Below, one piece after another: positions 26,797 to 35,900 of a stretch of DNA of 64,000 nt. The DNA comes from DATAFF01 sp963744915 (lineage in GTDB: Bacteria; Pseudomonadota; Alphaproteobacteria; Rhizobiales; Aestuariivirgaceae), in contig CAVUUY010000025.1 in NCBI GenBank assembly GCA_963744915.1, positions 1 to 64,000 on the forward strand, written 5' to 3'. The position numbers were made by a program, and so were the translations under genes. The notes below the pieces were generated by a model. It worked only from the letters and a program-made list of their open reading frames with translations, searched no databases and was not told where the DNA came from. How positions within the stretch are numbered: position 1 is the stretch's first letter; every line of letters starts with the position of its first letter.

Positions 26797-28151
26797 CCAA
26801 CGACAACAGGCAGTCCTGGCCGACGGTGCGGTTCGCGCCGTCACCCACCGGGCGGATTCATATCGGCAATGCCCGCACGGCGGTGTTCAACTGGCTGTTC
26901 GCGCTCAAGCATGCCGGCCGCTTCGTGCTGCGCTTCGACGATACCGACCGCGACCGCTCGACCGTCGCCTTCGAGCGCGCCATCGCCTCGGACCTGGCAT
27001 GGCTCGGCATCGTCCCCGACCTGACGGTGCGCCAGTCCGAACGGTTCGACCTCTATGGCCAAGCCACCGAGCGGCTCAAGGAGACGCACCGCCTCTATCC
27101 CTGCTACGAGACCCAGCAGGAGCTCGAATTGCGGCGCAAGCGGCAGCTGGCGCGCGGCGCGCCGCCGATCTACGACCGCTCGGCGCTTGAGCTCGGCGCG
27201 GCCGATCGCCAGCAGCTCGAAGCGGCGGGGCGGCGGCCGCATTGGCGCTTCCTGTTGGAGGCCCGCAAGGTGGCCTGGAACGACCTCGTCCGTGGCGACC
27301 AGGAGATCGACACCGCCACCCTGTCGGATCCGGTGCTCATCCGCGGCGACGGCAGCTATCTCTACACGCTGCCATCGGTCGTCGACGACATCGATCTCGA
27401 AATCACCCACGTCATCCGCGGCGAGGACCATGTCGTCAACACCGCGGTGCAGATCCAGCTGTTCGAGGCGCTCGCGGCCAAGCCGCCGCAATTCGCCCAT
27501 CACAGCCTGCTGGTCGGGGCCGATGGCCAGGGGCTGTCGAAACGGCTCGGCTCGCTGTCGATCGCCGGCATGCGCGAGCAGGGGATCGAGGCGATGGCGG
27601 TGGCGAGCGTTGCGGCGCTGATCGGGACCTCGGAGTCGGTTCACCCGGTCGCCGCCTATGAAGGGTTGCTGAAGGGCTTCGACCTTGCCCATGTGTCGCG
27701 GGCGCCGGCGCGGTTCGACGAGGAGGAGCTCAAGGCGCTCAATGCCCGGCTGGTCCATGAGCTGCCCTATGAGGCGGTGCGCGCGCGGCTCACCGCGCTC
27801 GGCGCCGACGGCGGCCCTGCGTTCTGGCAGGCCGTGCGCGGCAATCTCGCCACCCTGAACGATGCCCAGCTCTGGCACACGGTGATCCACGGCGAGATCG
27901 ACCCGGTCATCCTCGATGGCGATTTCCTCGACGCGGCGCGGCAGCTGCTGCCGCCCGAGCCGTGGGGACCGGCGACCTGGAAGGAGTGGACCGGCCGCCT
28001 GAAGGAGGCGACGGGCCGGGGCGGCAAGAGCCTCTTTCATCCGCTCCGGCTCGCGCTGACCGCAAGCGAGTTGGGACCGGAGCTGGCGGTGCTCCTGCCG
28101 CTCATCGGGCGCCACCGCGCCGAGCGCCGTCTGGCCGGGCAGCGGGCCTGA
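26793..28151 (+). CDS. gltX: Glutamyl-tRNA synthetase
   Basis: A 452-residue class I aminoacyl-tRNA synthetase. The HIGH-type motif is PTGRIHIGNARTAVFN (residues 18-33) and the KMSKS-type loop is GQGLSKRLG (about 245). FVLRFDDTDRDRS is the family's glutamate-pocket segment. Alphaproteobacteria often carry two GltX paralogues, one charging tRNA-Gln for later amidation; which this is cannot be told from the sequence. It is translationally coupled to nadE by an ATGA overlap and converges on the GST gene with a 16-bp gap. Confidence 0.95.
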   Translation: MTNDNRQSWPTVRFAPSPTGRIHIGNARTAVFNWLFALKHAGRFVLRFDDTDRDRSTVAFERAIASDLAWLGIVPDLTVRQSERFDLYGQATERLKETHRLYPCYETQQELELRRKRQLARGAPPIYDRSALELGAADRQQLEAAGRRPHWRFLLEARKVAWNDLVRGDQEIDTATLSDPVLIRGDGSYLYTLPSVVDDIDLEITHVIRGEDHVVNTAVQIQLFEALAAKPPQFAHHSLLVGADGQGLSKRLGSLSIAGMREQGIEAMAVASVAALIGTSESVHPVAAYEGLLKGFDLAHVSRAPARFDEEELKALNARLVHELPYEAVRARLTALGADGGPAFWQAVRGNLATLNDAQLWHTVIHGEIDPVILDGDFLDAARQLLPPEPWGPATWKEWTGRLKEATGRGGKSLFHPLRLALTASELGPELAVLLPLIGRHRAERRLAGQRA

Positions 28152-28167
28152 TCGTGGCGGCCCGGGC

Positions 28168-28800
28168 CTAGCCCGGAAGCGGGATCTCGGCGGTCGCGTC
28201 GGGAACGCGGAAGCCGCGCTGGACCGCCGGGCGGGCGGCGATGGCCTTGTACCAGCGCTTGACGTTGGGCACCGCGTCGAGATCGAGGGAATACCACACG
28301 AAACGGGTGGACCACGGCCAGATCGCCATGTCGGCGATCGAGTAGTCGCCGGCGACATAATCATGCTCGGCAAGCCGGCGGTCGAGGACCCCGAACAGGC
28401 GGCGGGCCTCGTTGCCGTAGCGCTCCTCGGCATAGGCCGATTTGCCCCGGTTGAATTTGAGGAAGTGGTTGGCCTGGCCAAGCATCGGACCGAAGCCGCC
28501 CATCTGCCACATCAGCCATTCGACCACCCGCCATTTGGCGACGGCGTCCGTGGGCCAGAACTGCCCCGTCTTCTCGGCAAGGTAGAGAAGGATTGCACCG
28601 GATTCGAACAGCGACATGCCATTGTCGCGGTCGATGATCGCCGGGATGCGGTTATTGGGCGAGATCTTGAGGAAATGCGCCTGGAACTGCTCGTCCTTGC
28701 CGATGTCGATCGGGTGGACGTGATACGGCAGGCCCATCTCCTCGAGCGCAATCGAAACCTTGCGGCCGTTCGGCGTGCTCCAGGTGTAGAGGTCGATCAT
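28168..28800 (-). CDS. Glutathione S-transferase, YfcG/Ure2p-like
   Basis: A 210-residue cytosolic GST. The N-terminal thioredoxin-like domain begins MIDLYTWSTPNGRKVSIALEE, with the Asn/Thr-rich active-site start of Nu-class YfcG proteins, and holds SPNNRIPAIIDRD and the Ser of LFESGAILLYLAEKTG that binds glutathione. The all-helical C-terminal domain includes VAGDYSIADMAIWPW. YfcG-like enzymes act as glutathione-disulphide oxidoreductases; the substrate here is unknown. It is separated by 16 bases from the PhnD-like gene upstream and could be the end of that short operon. Confidence 0.9.
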   Translation of the reverse strand: MIDLYTWSTPNGRKVSIALEEMGLPYHVHPIDIGKDEQFQAHFLKISPNNRIPAIIDRDNGMSLFESGAILLYLAEKTGQFWPTDAVAKWRVVEWLMWQMGGFGPMLGQANHFLKFNRGKSAYAEERYGNEARRLFGVLDRRLAEHDYVAGDYSIADMAIWPWSTRFVWYSLDLDAVPNVKRWYKAIAARPAVQRGFRVPDATAEIPLPG

Positions 28801-28816
28801 CGCTGCTCCATAGCGC

Positions 28817-29620
28817 TCAGTTTAGGCCGGTATAGCCATGCGCATCCGCCTCGGCCTCGAGGGCGAGGATGCGCCGATAGGCATGAGCGGGCAGCCATTC
28901 GATGCCGCCGATCAGCAGCGCCGCGCGCGGCTTCGCGAGCTCGGAGTCGGCGACCGCTTCGACGACAGCGCGGCGCAGACGGTTGAGCTGCGGCGGCGAC
29001 CAGCCGATGCGCGTGACGTAGGGCAAGGCCGGTGCCGGCGGCCCAAAGGCCAGGATCCGCAGTCCTGCGACGAGCGCCGGGCGGCAGCGCGACACCAGGG
29101 CATGGGTGACGCAGTCGATCGCCGCGATGTCCGCCTCGCCGCCGGCCACGAGCTCCATCGAGCGCACATGCGCACCGGTTTCGACGGTGCGGCCGAAGAA
29201 CCGGCCGTGCTGCGACAGTGGCGCCACCAGGGAGCGCAGCGCCAGATGGCCCGAGAAGCTGTCCGCCGCGTTGTAGGCCGCCACGGCACCGCGCAGATCC
29301 GCGATGCTGCCGGCCTTGCTGGCCGCCGCGACGACGACGGCGCTCGAATAGCTCGAGCCGGTGCAGCCGGGGGCGTCGTAGCAGGGGGTGGCGAGCAGCG
29401 CCAGGGCGCCGTCATAGGCGTGGGTCAGCGGATAGCCGCAGGTCTGCGCCAGCAGGAGGTCGGCGGCGCGCCATTGCGCATGCGGGCTCAGGCGGCGGTC
29501 CAGACTCTCGGGCACCTGGCTGAAGCCGGCACTTTCGAGATGGCGCCTGAGCCCGCGCCACCATGCGTCGGTTTCGCCGGCAAGCTCGGGCAGGTCGTAC
29601 ATGGCGAGGGCGGCCAGCAT
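28817..29620 (-). CDS. PhnD-like substrate-binding protein without visible signal peptide
   Basis: A 267-residue protein of the phosphate/phosphonate-type periplasmic-binding fold. Features are LLLAQTCGYPLTHAYDG, then CYDAPGCTGSSYSSAVVV, DLRGAVAAYNAADSFSGH and GEADIAAIDCVTHALV. The start ATG 29620 lies seven bases after the stop of the XRE regulator. The N-terminus (MLAALAMYDLPELAGETD) is not a Sec signal or lipobox, and no transporter genes are nearby, so it may be a cytoplasmic sensor or carrier rather than a transport component. It is most likely cotranscribed with the regulator. Confidence 0.72.
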   Translation of the reverse strand: MLAALAMYDLPELAGETDAWWRGLRRHLESAGFSQVPESLDRRLSPHAQWRAADLLLAQTCGYPLTHAYDGALALLATPCYDAPGCTGSSYSSAVVVAAASKAGSIADLRGAVAAYNAADSFSGHLALRSLVAPLSQHGRFFGRTVETGAHVRSMELVAGGEADIAAIDCVTHALVSRCRPALVAGLRILAFGPPAPALPYVTRIGWSPPQLNRLRRAVVEAVADSELAKPRAALLIGGIEWLPAHAYRRILALEAEADAHGYTGLN

Positions 29621-29627
29621 CGGGCTC

Positions 29628-30473
29628 CTAGCGGATTTCGCGGGCGAGCGAGGCGACGACCGTCGGGGTGTCATTGGCCTGCACCCGCGCCGCGCGAATG
29701 AGGTTGTCGAAATGGGTGGCGAATTCACGGATGAGCTCGGTCGTCGTGAGCACCAGATACATGTCGCCGACGAAGATCACGGCGCGGCGCATGCCAAACA
29801 CCGAATACGGCACCGAGAAATGCTCGCGGGCGTCGAACAGGTACCAGCGATAGGACGGATAGAGCCGGTCCAGGACCTCGGCCATGTTCTCGATCTGCTC
29901 GCGGCGCTGCTGCGCCGGAAAACCGCCCCACATGCCCTCGCCGCGGGCGAAGGCGACGACGTCCTGCAGCGGCGAGCAGACCTCGATCTCGCTTTCCGGG
30001 CGCCGGGCATGTTCGATGCGCTCGCGGGTCACGTCGGTCATGACGTTGGCGACGGCGGTATCGAGCCTTCCGGTCTCGTAAGCGATCATCGCATCGGTCT
30101 TCAGGTGGTCGGGCAGGGTCGCCGGCACATAGCGGATCTTGGTGCCGATCGCCTCGGCATGCCAGCGCCGGAGCCTCTCATCGGCCGGGTCGCCGGCTCC
30201 CGGCTCGATCATCATCTGGGGCACCACGTCGGCCGCGACCTGGTCCTGCTCCGACAACCCGAGCAGCCAGTCGGCGGAGCAGCGATGGCGGGCGGCGAGC
30301 TGGGCGATGGTCTCGGCCCGCGGCAGGCGGACATTGGTCTCGAGCAGCAGCTGCGACAGCGCCGAGCGGCTCAAGCCGGCGCGGCTGGCGAAACGGGCGC
30401 GCGACAGGCCGGAGCGCTCGATCTTCTCCGATAGCCGCCTGCGAAAAGTATCGACAGTTTCTCGTTTGGTCAT
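29628..30473 (-). CDS. XRE-family transcriptional regulator with large C-terminal sensor-like domain
   Basis: A 281-residue protein. An N-terminal Cro/C1 helix-turn-helix (RARFASRAGLSRSALSQLLLE, about 25-45) is followed by an LSEQDQ linker and about 200 residues of unknown fold with an apparent ligand-domain character (VFGMRRAVIFVGDMYLVLTTTELIREFATHFDNLI). It faces away from the desaturase gene across a 128-bp divergent region, so it probably regulates itself and the desaturase-kbl-tdh genes. What it senses is unknown; the cotranscribed PhnD-like protein could deliver the signal. Confidence 0.8.
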   Translation of the reverse strand: MTKRETVDTFRRRLSEKIERSGLSRARFASRAGLSRSALSQLLLETNVRLPRAETIAQLAARHRCSADWLLGLSEQDQVAADVVPQMMIEPGAGDPADERLRRWHAEAIGTKIRYVPATLPDHLKTDAMIAYETGRLDTAVANVMTDVTRERIEHARRPESEIEVCSPLQDVVAFARGEGMWGGFPAQQRREQIENMAEVLDRLYPSYRWYLFDAREHFSVPYSVFGMRRAVIFVGDMYLVLTTTELIREFATHFDNLIRAARVQANDTPTVVASLAREIR

Positions 30474-30569
30474 CGTGTGTTTACGATTGTAACCAAAAAC
30501 CCGGACTGTGCACAGCTATTAACAGTTTGAGCCAATAGGAACGTCGTCACCAGCCTGTCAGGAGCGTAC

Positions 30570-30600
30570 TCTGACCCTAATTGTTTGATTCGGGGTCAGA
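30570..30600. promoter_or_regulatory. 8-bp inverted repeat over the desaturase ribosome-binding site
   Basis: Arms TCTGACCC (30570-30577) and GGGTCAGA (30593-30600) flank a 15-base A/T-rich loop. The right arm contains the only Shine-Dalgarno-like sequence and ends two bases before the ATG at 30602. It could be an operator for the divergent XRE protein or an RNA hairpin hiding the start site. Confidence 0.55.
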
Positions 30601-30601
30601 A

Positions 30602-31525
30602 ATGACTGTGATCGATGGCGCAGCGCTGCCGCGCAGGGCTGTTGCTGCCCATGTTGAATGGCAAACATTGTGGCTGCTGGCGGCCGGGTGGATCGCTTTC
30701 GGCGCGCTCATCTGGTTCTGGCAATCCCTCGGCTGGTGGATCGTCGCACCGCTCGGGGCGTATCTGGTGGCGCTCCACGGCTCGCTGCAGCACGAAGCCC
30801 TGCACGGCCATCCCACCCGGTCGGCATTGGTGAACGAGCTGCTGGTGTTCCCGGCGGCGACCCTGTGGTTCCCCTACCGCCGCTACAAGGCGCTGCACCT
30901 CAAGCATCACGACAATGATCACCTGACCAAGCCCGGCACCGACCCCGAATCGTTCTATCTCGATCCGCAGGCCTGGGAGGGTACGCCGGGCTGGCTCAGG
31001 AGCCTCTACAGCATCAACAATTCGATGCTCGGCCGCTTCCTGCTCGGGCCGGCGATCTCGACCGTCCGGCTGGTCGTGTCGGAGGCGGCGCTGATCGCGG
31101 CGGGGGACCGCCGGGCGATCAAGGCGTGGCTGCTGCACGGGCTCGCCGTGGGCGTGGTCTGGCTGTGGGTCAGCGCGATCTGCGGCATGCCGTTCTGGCA
31201 ATATGTGGTGTTTATCGCCTATTGGGGCAATTCGCTGTCGATGATGCGCTCCTATGCCGAGCACCGGGCGCATGAGGAGGTCGGCTGCCGAACCATCGTG
31301 GTCGAGACCAACCCGATCGTGTCGCTGCTCTTCCTCAACAACAATCTTCACATGGCCCATCACGAGCAGCCCAACCTGCCATGGTACGAGATCCCGGCCT
31401 ATTACCGGCGCCACCGCGACCGGCTGCTCGCGGAAAACTGCGCCTATCTGGTCAAGGGCTATGGCGAGATCGCGCGGCGCTGGCTGCTCACCCCCAAGGA
31501 GCCGGTTCGCCACCCGCATAATTGA
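30602..31525 (+). CDS. Membrane fatty-acid desaturase
   Basis: A 307-residue membrane protein with four or more transmembrane segments and the three histidine boxes of di-iron desaturases: HEALHGH (about 70), HLKHHD (about 105) and HMAHHE (about 255). It would insert a double bond into an acyl chain or related lipid with O2 and reduced ferredoxin. ATG 30602 is favoured; a TTG at 30581 is seven codons upstream. It is divergent from the XRE regulator and 68 bases ahead of kbl. Substrate and position of desaturation cannot be read from the sequence. Confidence 0.88.
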   Translation: MTVIDGAALPRRAVAAHVEWQTLWLLAAGWIAFGALIWFWQSLGWWIVAPLGAYLVALHGSLQHEALHGHPTRSALVNELLVFPAATLWFPYRRYKALHLKHHDNDHLTKPGTDPESFYLDPQAWEGTPGWLRSLYSINNSMLGRFLLGPAISTVRLVVSEAALIAAGDRRAIKAWLLHGLAVGVVWLWVSAICGMPFWQYVVFIAYWGNSLSMMRSYAEHRAHEEVGCRTIVVETNPIVSLLFLNNNLHMAHHEQPNLPWYEIPAYYRRHRDRLLAENCAYLVKGYGEIARRWLLTPKEPVRHPHN

Positions 31526-31593
31526 CGCCCTGCTTGCATCGCGACGCGGAGAACTCCTACAGGAGTTGCAATTCGTCATTCGAGAGGCAGGCC

Positions 31594-32793
31594 ATGAACG
31601 GTTCCATCCTTGCCACGGCGACCGCAGCACTCGAGGGCATCGAGCGCGAAGGCCTGACCAAGCACGAACGCTCGATCCTGTCGCCCCAGGGCTCTCATAT
31701 CGCGGTCGAGGGGATGCGGCCGGGCGTCGAAATCATCAATCTTTGCGCCAACAACTATCTCGGCCTTGCCGACGATGCGCGCCTCATCGAGGCGGCGCGG
31801 GAAGCGCTGTCGAGCCACGGCCTCGGCATGGCCTCGGTCCGCTTCATCTGCGGCACCTCGGATCTCCACCGCGAGCTGGAGCAGCGGGTGGCGGCATTCC
31901 TCGGCACCGAGGACGCGATCCTGTTTTCCTCCTGCTTCGACGCCAATGGCGGGCTGTTCGAGGCGCTGCTAGGGCCCGAGGATGCGGTGATCTCGGATGC
32001 GCTCAACCATGCTTCCATCATCGACGGCGTCCGGCTGTGCAAGGCCAAGCGCCTGCGTTATGCCAACAACGACATGGCCGATCTCGAGGCGCAGCTGCGC
32101 AATGCGGCGGATGCGAGAGTGCGGCTGATCGCCACCGACGGGGTGTTCTCGATGGACGGCATCATCGCCGATCTGCCCGCCCTGTGCGACCTCGCCCAGC
32201 GCTTCGATGCGGCGGTGCTGGTCGATGACAGCCATGCCGTAGGCGTGATGGGCAGGCGCGGCGCCGGCACCCCGGAGCATCATGGCGTCGCGGACAGGAT
32301 CGACCTTCTGACCGGCACCTTCGGCAAGGCGCTCGGGGGTGCCGCCGGCGGCTATGTTGCCGGGCGGCGGGCGCTGGTCGAGCTCCTGCGCCAGCGGGCC
32401 CGGCCCTATCTGTTCTCCAACGCCCTGCCGCCGCCGATCTGCGCCGCGACGCTCACGGCGCTCGACCTCCTCGCCGCCGATCCCGGCCTGATCGCCCGGG
32501 TGCATGACAATGCGCGCCATTTCCGGGCCGCGATGGCGGCCGAGGGCTTCCGCCTGGCGGGCGCCGGTCACCCGATCGTGCCGGTGATGATCGGGGATGC
32601 GCGGCTGGCGGTCAGGATGGCCGCGCGGCTCGGCGAGCTCGGCATCTTCGTGACGGCGTTCTCCTTCCCCGTGGTGCCGCGCGGCGAGGCGCGCATCCGC
32701 ACCCAGATGTCGGCGGCCCACAGCCGGGCCGATCTCGACCGGGCCATCGCGGCCTTCGCGACGGCCGGGCGCGAGCTTGGGGTGCTCGGATGA
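31594..32793 (+). CDS. kbl: 2-amino-3-ketobutyrate CoA ligase (glycine C-acetyltransferase)
   Basis: A 399-residue PLP enzyme of the alpha-oxoamine synthase family. It cleaves 2-amino-3-oxobutyrate with CoA to glycine and acetyl-CoA, the second step of threonine degradation. Start MNGSILATATAALEGIE; INLCANNYLGLADD, GMASVRFICGT, DDSHAVGVMG (Asp binding PLP nitrogen) and the PLP lysine in TGTFGKALGGAAGG (about 245) are all present. It overlaps tdh by four bases (ATGA), so the two enzymes are made together. A 6-bp hairpin (AACTCC-TACA-GGAGTT) precedes the start. Confidence 0.96.
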   Translation: MNGSILATATAALEGIEREGLTKHERSILSPQGSHIAVEGMRPGVEIINLCANNYLGLADDARLIEAAREALSSHGLGMASVRFICGTSDLHRELEQRVAAFLGTEDAILFSSCFDANGGLFEALLGPEDAVISDALNHASIIDGVRLCKAKRLRYANNDMADLEAQLRNAADARVRLIATDGVFSMDGIIADLPALCDLAQRFDAAVLVDDSHAVGVMGRRGAGTPEHHGVADRIDLLTGTFGKALGGAAGGYVAGRRALVELLRQRARPYLFSNALPPPICAATLTALDLLAADPGLIARVHDNARHFRAAMAAEGFRLAGAGHPIVPVMIGDARLAVRMAARLGELGIFVTAFSFPVVPRGEARIRTQMSAAHSRADLDRAIAAFATAGRELGVLG

Positions 32794-33830
32794 AACCCCG
32801 GCTGATGCGCGCGCTGGTCAAGGCCAAACCGGAGCCTGGGCTGTGGATGGAGGAGATGCCGGTGCCCGAGCCGCAGGTCGGCGAGGTGCTGGTCAAGGTG
32901 CGGCGCTCGGCGATCTGCGGCACCGATCTCCATATCTGGAACTGGGACAGCTGGGCGCGCCGCACCATCCCGGTGCCGATGGTGGTGGGCCACGAATATG
33001 TCGGCGAGGTATACCAGCTCGGCGCGGGGGTGCGCGGCTTCGACATCGCCGAGGCGGTGACCAGCGAAGGCCACATCGTGTGCGGTCACTGCCGCAATTG
33101 CCGCGCCGGCCGCGAGCATCTCTGCCCCAACACGCTCGGCGTCGGCGTCAACCGGCCCGGCAGCTTTGCCGAGTTCGTCTGCGTGCCGGCACACAATGTC
33201 TATCCGATCCCGGCCAACATTCCGGAACGCGTGGCCGCCATCCTCGACCCCTATGGCAACGCCATCCACACCGCCCTGACCTTCGATCTCGTCGGCGAGG
33301 ACGTGCTGATCACCGGGGCCGGTCCGATCGGGATCATGGCGGTGCCGATCGCGCTCCGGGCGGGGGCGCGGCATGTGGTCATCACCGATGTCAACGATTA
33401 TCGCCTGGAGATCGCGCGGCGGCTGGGGGCAACGCGGGCGGTCAATGTGGCGCGGGAAGAGCTCGGGACGGTGATGCGGGGGCTCGATATGAAGGAGGGC
33501 TTCGATGTCGGGCTCGAAATGTCGGGCTCCGAGAAGGCCTTCCGGCAGATGCTGTCGGTGATGATCCATGGCGGAAAGATCGCCATGCTCGGCATCCCGC
33601 CGGGCGACATGGCGATCGACTGGAACGAGGTCATCTTCAAGAGCCTGACCATAAGGGGGATCTACGGCCGGGAGATGTTCGATACCTGGTACAAAGGATT
33701 GGCGCTGATCCAGTCCGGGCTCGATATCGAGCCTGTCATCACCCATGAGTTGCCGGTCGAGCGATTCGCCGATGGATTTGCGGCGATGGCCTCCGGACAG
33801 TGCGGCAAGGTGCTGCTGGACTGGGTTTGA
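32790..33830 (+). CDS. tdh: L-threonine 3-dehydrogenase
   Basis: A 346-residue zinc medium-chain dehydrogenase that oxidises threonine to 2-amino-3-oxobutyrate with NAD, feeding Kbl. The catalytic zinc ligand is in SAICGTDLHIWNWD (Cys about 42) with GHEYVGEV; the structural zinc site is CGHCRNCRAGREHLC; the NAD site is ITGAGPIGIMAVPIA. Length and motifs match the family. The pair supplies glycine, which ties in with the one-carbon/demethylation genes downstream. A 155-bp gap follows before the ABC transporter genes. Confidence 0.95.
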   Translation: MKPRLMRALVKAKPEPGLWMEEMPVPEPQVGEVLVKVRRSAICGTDLHIWNWDSWARRTIPVPMVVGHEYVGEVYQLGAGVRGFDIAEAVTSEGHIVCGHCRNCRAGREHLCPNTLGVGVNRPGSFAEFVCVPAHNVYPIPANIPERVAAILDPYGNAIHTALTFDLVGEDVLITGAGPIGIMAVPIALRAGARHVVITDVNDYRLEIARRLGATRAVNVAREELGTVMRGLDMKEGFDVGLEMSGSEKAFRQMLSVMIHGGKIAMLGIPPGDMAIDWNEVIFKSLTIRGIYGREMFDTWYKGLALIQSGLDIEPVITHELPVERFADGFAAMASGQCGKVLLDWV

Positions 33831-33985
33831 CCACCGTCCGCCAGCAGCAGGTACGATCCCGAGTCGGCGCAAAAGCGCAACGCGTCGGTTGAGCAGCCTT
33901 GCGGGGCGGTTGCTTCTGTCTATGATTGGACAACCAAAACCAGCTCCACGCCGTTTAGCGAGGCGAAGGAGGAACCCGGGAAGCC

Positions 33986-34918
33986 ATGCTTCGGATCGCC
34001 CTTCGACGTCTGTCGTCCATGATCCTCATCATGTTGACGATCTCGCTGATCCTGTTCCTGCTGTTCGAGGGCGACAAGTACAATGTCGCGGCCAAGGTGC
34101 TTGGGCCCTATTCGACATTGGCGCAGCGCGACCTCTGGCTCGAGCAGAACGGCTATAACCAGCCGCTGTGGTGGCGCTACGTCTCGTGGGTCTGGCGCTT
34201 CATCCATGGCGACTTCGGCACCTCGATCATGTTCAACACGCCGGTGGCGAAGCTGCTCGGCGAGCATCTCGCCAACACCGCCATCCTCGCCGGCTGCGTG
34301 TTCAGCCTGACCGTGATCATTGCGCTGGTGCTTGGCGTGTTCTCCGGAATCGCGGAAGGCTCGCTGCGCGACCGTGCGGTCACGGTGCTGTCGGTGCTGA
34401 CCACCTCGGTGCCGGAATTCGCCTCGGCGACGATCCTGGTGGCGATCTTCGTCTATTGGCTCAATTGGCTGCCGGGCAGCTCGTCCTTCTCCAACGGCAT
34501 CGACCCGATCGAGCTGGTGCTGCCGGTGGCGGTGCTGGTGATCTACAATTTCGGCTATTACACGCGCATGACCCGCGCCTCCATGGCCGAGGTCATGACC
34601 TCGCAATATGTGCGCACCGCCATCCTGAAGGGCCTGCCATTCCGCCGGGTGGTGATCCGTCACGCCTTGCGCAACGCCCTGATCGCGCCGTTCACGGTGA
34701 TGGTGCTGCAGCTCAACTATCTCCTGTCCGGCGTGATCGTCGTCGAGGTGTTCTTCGCCTACAAGGGCTTCGGCAAGCTGCTCTATGAGGCAGCGACCTT
34801 CGGTGACATCTACACCGTCGAGGCCTGCACCATGGTGGCGGTGTTCGTCGCCGTCCTGTCGCAGTTCATCTCGGATGTGGGCTACACCCTGCTCAATCCG
34901 CGGATCCGGTTCAGCTGA
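33986..34918 (+). CDS. ABC transporter permease, oligopeptide/DppB type
   Basis: A 310-residue inner-membrane permease with six predicted transmembrane helices. The cytoplasmic coupling segment MTRASMAEVMTSQYVRTAILKGLPFRRVVIRHALRNAL (helix with EAA motif, shown here only by its start and end residues 190 and 227) is typical of the peptide/nickel family. AAGGAGG lies upstream, about 13 bases from the ATG. It is the first gene of a rightward four-gene set with a second permease, a double ATPase and a demethylating dehydrogenase. No substrate-binding protein is adjacent. Confidence 0.9.
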   Translation: MLRIALRRLSSMILIMLTISLILFLLFEGDKYNVAAKVLGPYSTLAQRDLWLEQNGYNQPLWWRYVSWVWRFIHGDFGTSIMFNTPVAKLLGEHLANTAILAGCVFSLTVIIALVLGVFSGIAEGSLRDRAVTVLSVLTTSVPEFASATILVAIFVYWLNWLPGSSSFSNGIDPIELVLPVAVLVIYNFGYYTRMTRASMAEVMTSQYVRTAILKGLPFRRVVIRHALRNALIAPFTVMVLQLNYLLSGVIVVEVFFAYKGFGKLLYEAATFGDIYTVEACTMVAVFVAVLSQFISDVGYTLLNPRIRFS

Positions 34919-34926
34919 GGGATGCC

Positions 34927-35895
34927 ATGAGCGAGCTGACGACATCACCGACTGCCGCAACCGCCGCGCCGCCGCGCCGCGCCGGGCGCTTCGGCCGCCT
35001 GCTCGCCTCGATCTCGCTGTTGCGCGAATCGCCGATCGGGATGATCGGCGCCTTCCTGGTGCTGTTCTGGGTGACGCTGGCGGTGCTCGCCCCGGTGCTG
35101 CCGCTGTTCGACCCGCTGGCCCAGTCGCCGGGCTTCTTGCTCAAACCGATCCTGACGCCGGCCAAGGGCGGCGGCACCCACTGGCTCGGCACCGACGAGC
35201 TCGGGCGGGACGTGCTGTCGCGCCTGATCTGGGGCTCGCGGCTGGTGCTCGTATGGGCAACGCTCGCCACCGTCGTCGCCTATGCCGTCGGCATGGTGAT
35301 GGGCGTGGTTGCCGGCTATCGCGGCGGCTGGTGGGACGAGATCATCTCGTTCTTCGGCAATGTGCTGCTGTCGTTCCCGCTGATGGTGCTCTATATCGTC
35401 ATCATCTCGCGCTTCGGCCCGGCATCGGAGTTCGGCCAGTACCTGTCGCACGATCTCGGTCTCGATCCGGTGCTGACCGCCGGCGTCATCATCATCCTCG
35501 CGGTGACCTTCGGAACGGCGCCGCAGGTGGCGCGCATCGTCCGCGGCCTGGTGCTCGACCTCAAGACGCGCGACTACATCGCGGCGGCCGAGGTCAGGGG
35601 CGAGTCGCCCTGGTACATCATGCTTGTCGAGCTCTTGCCCAATGCGCGCGGCCCGCTCATCGTCGATGCCTGCCTGCGGCTCGGCTATGTCACCATCACC
35701 ATCGCGCTCCTCGGCTATCTGTCGCTTGGCCTCCCGCCGCCCTTCCCGGACTGGGGCAAGATGATTTCGGGCGCCCAGAAATTCGGCTCGTTCGGCATGA
35801 ATGCGATGCTGTGGCCGGCCTTTGCCATCTCCTCGCTGGTGCTCGGCCTCAATCTTCTGGCCGACGGCATCCGCGAAATCTCGCTCAGGGACTGA
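34927..35895 (+). CDS. ABC transporter permease, oligopeptide/DppC type
   Basis: A 322-residue permease. After a Pro/Ala-rich cytoplasmic N-terminus comes the family's first helix (PIGMIGAFLVLFWVTLAVLAPVL), then GGGTHWLGTDELGRDVLSRLIWGSR, the DppC/OppC signature, and the EAA loop around DYIAAAEVRGESPWYIM. It forms the channel with the preceding permease. Eight bases separate the two, and the ATPase follows after five. Confidence 0.92.
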   Translation: MSELTTSPTAATAAPPRRAGRFGRLLASISLLRESPIGMIGAFLVLFWVTLAVLAPVLPLFDPLAQSPGFLLKPILTPAKGGGTHWLGTDELGRDVLSRLIWGSRLVLVWATLATVVAYAVGMVMGVVAGYRGGWWDEIISFFGNVLLSFPLMVLYIVIISRFGPASEFGQYLSHDLGLDPVLTAGVIIILAVTFGTAPQVARIVRGLVLDLKTRDYIAAAEVRGESPWYIMLVELLPNARGPLIVDACLRLGYVTITIALLGYLSLGLPPPFPDWGKMISGAQKFGSFGMNAMLWPAFAISSLVLGLNLLADGIREISLRD

Positions 35896-35900
35896 GACCC

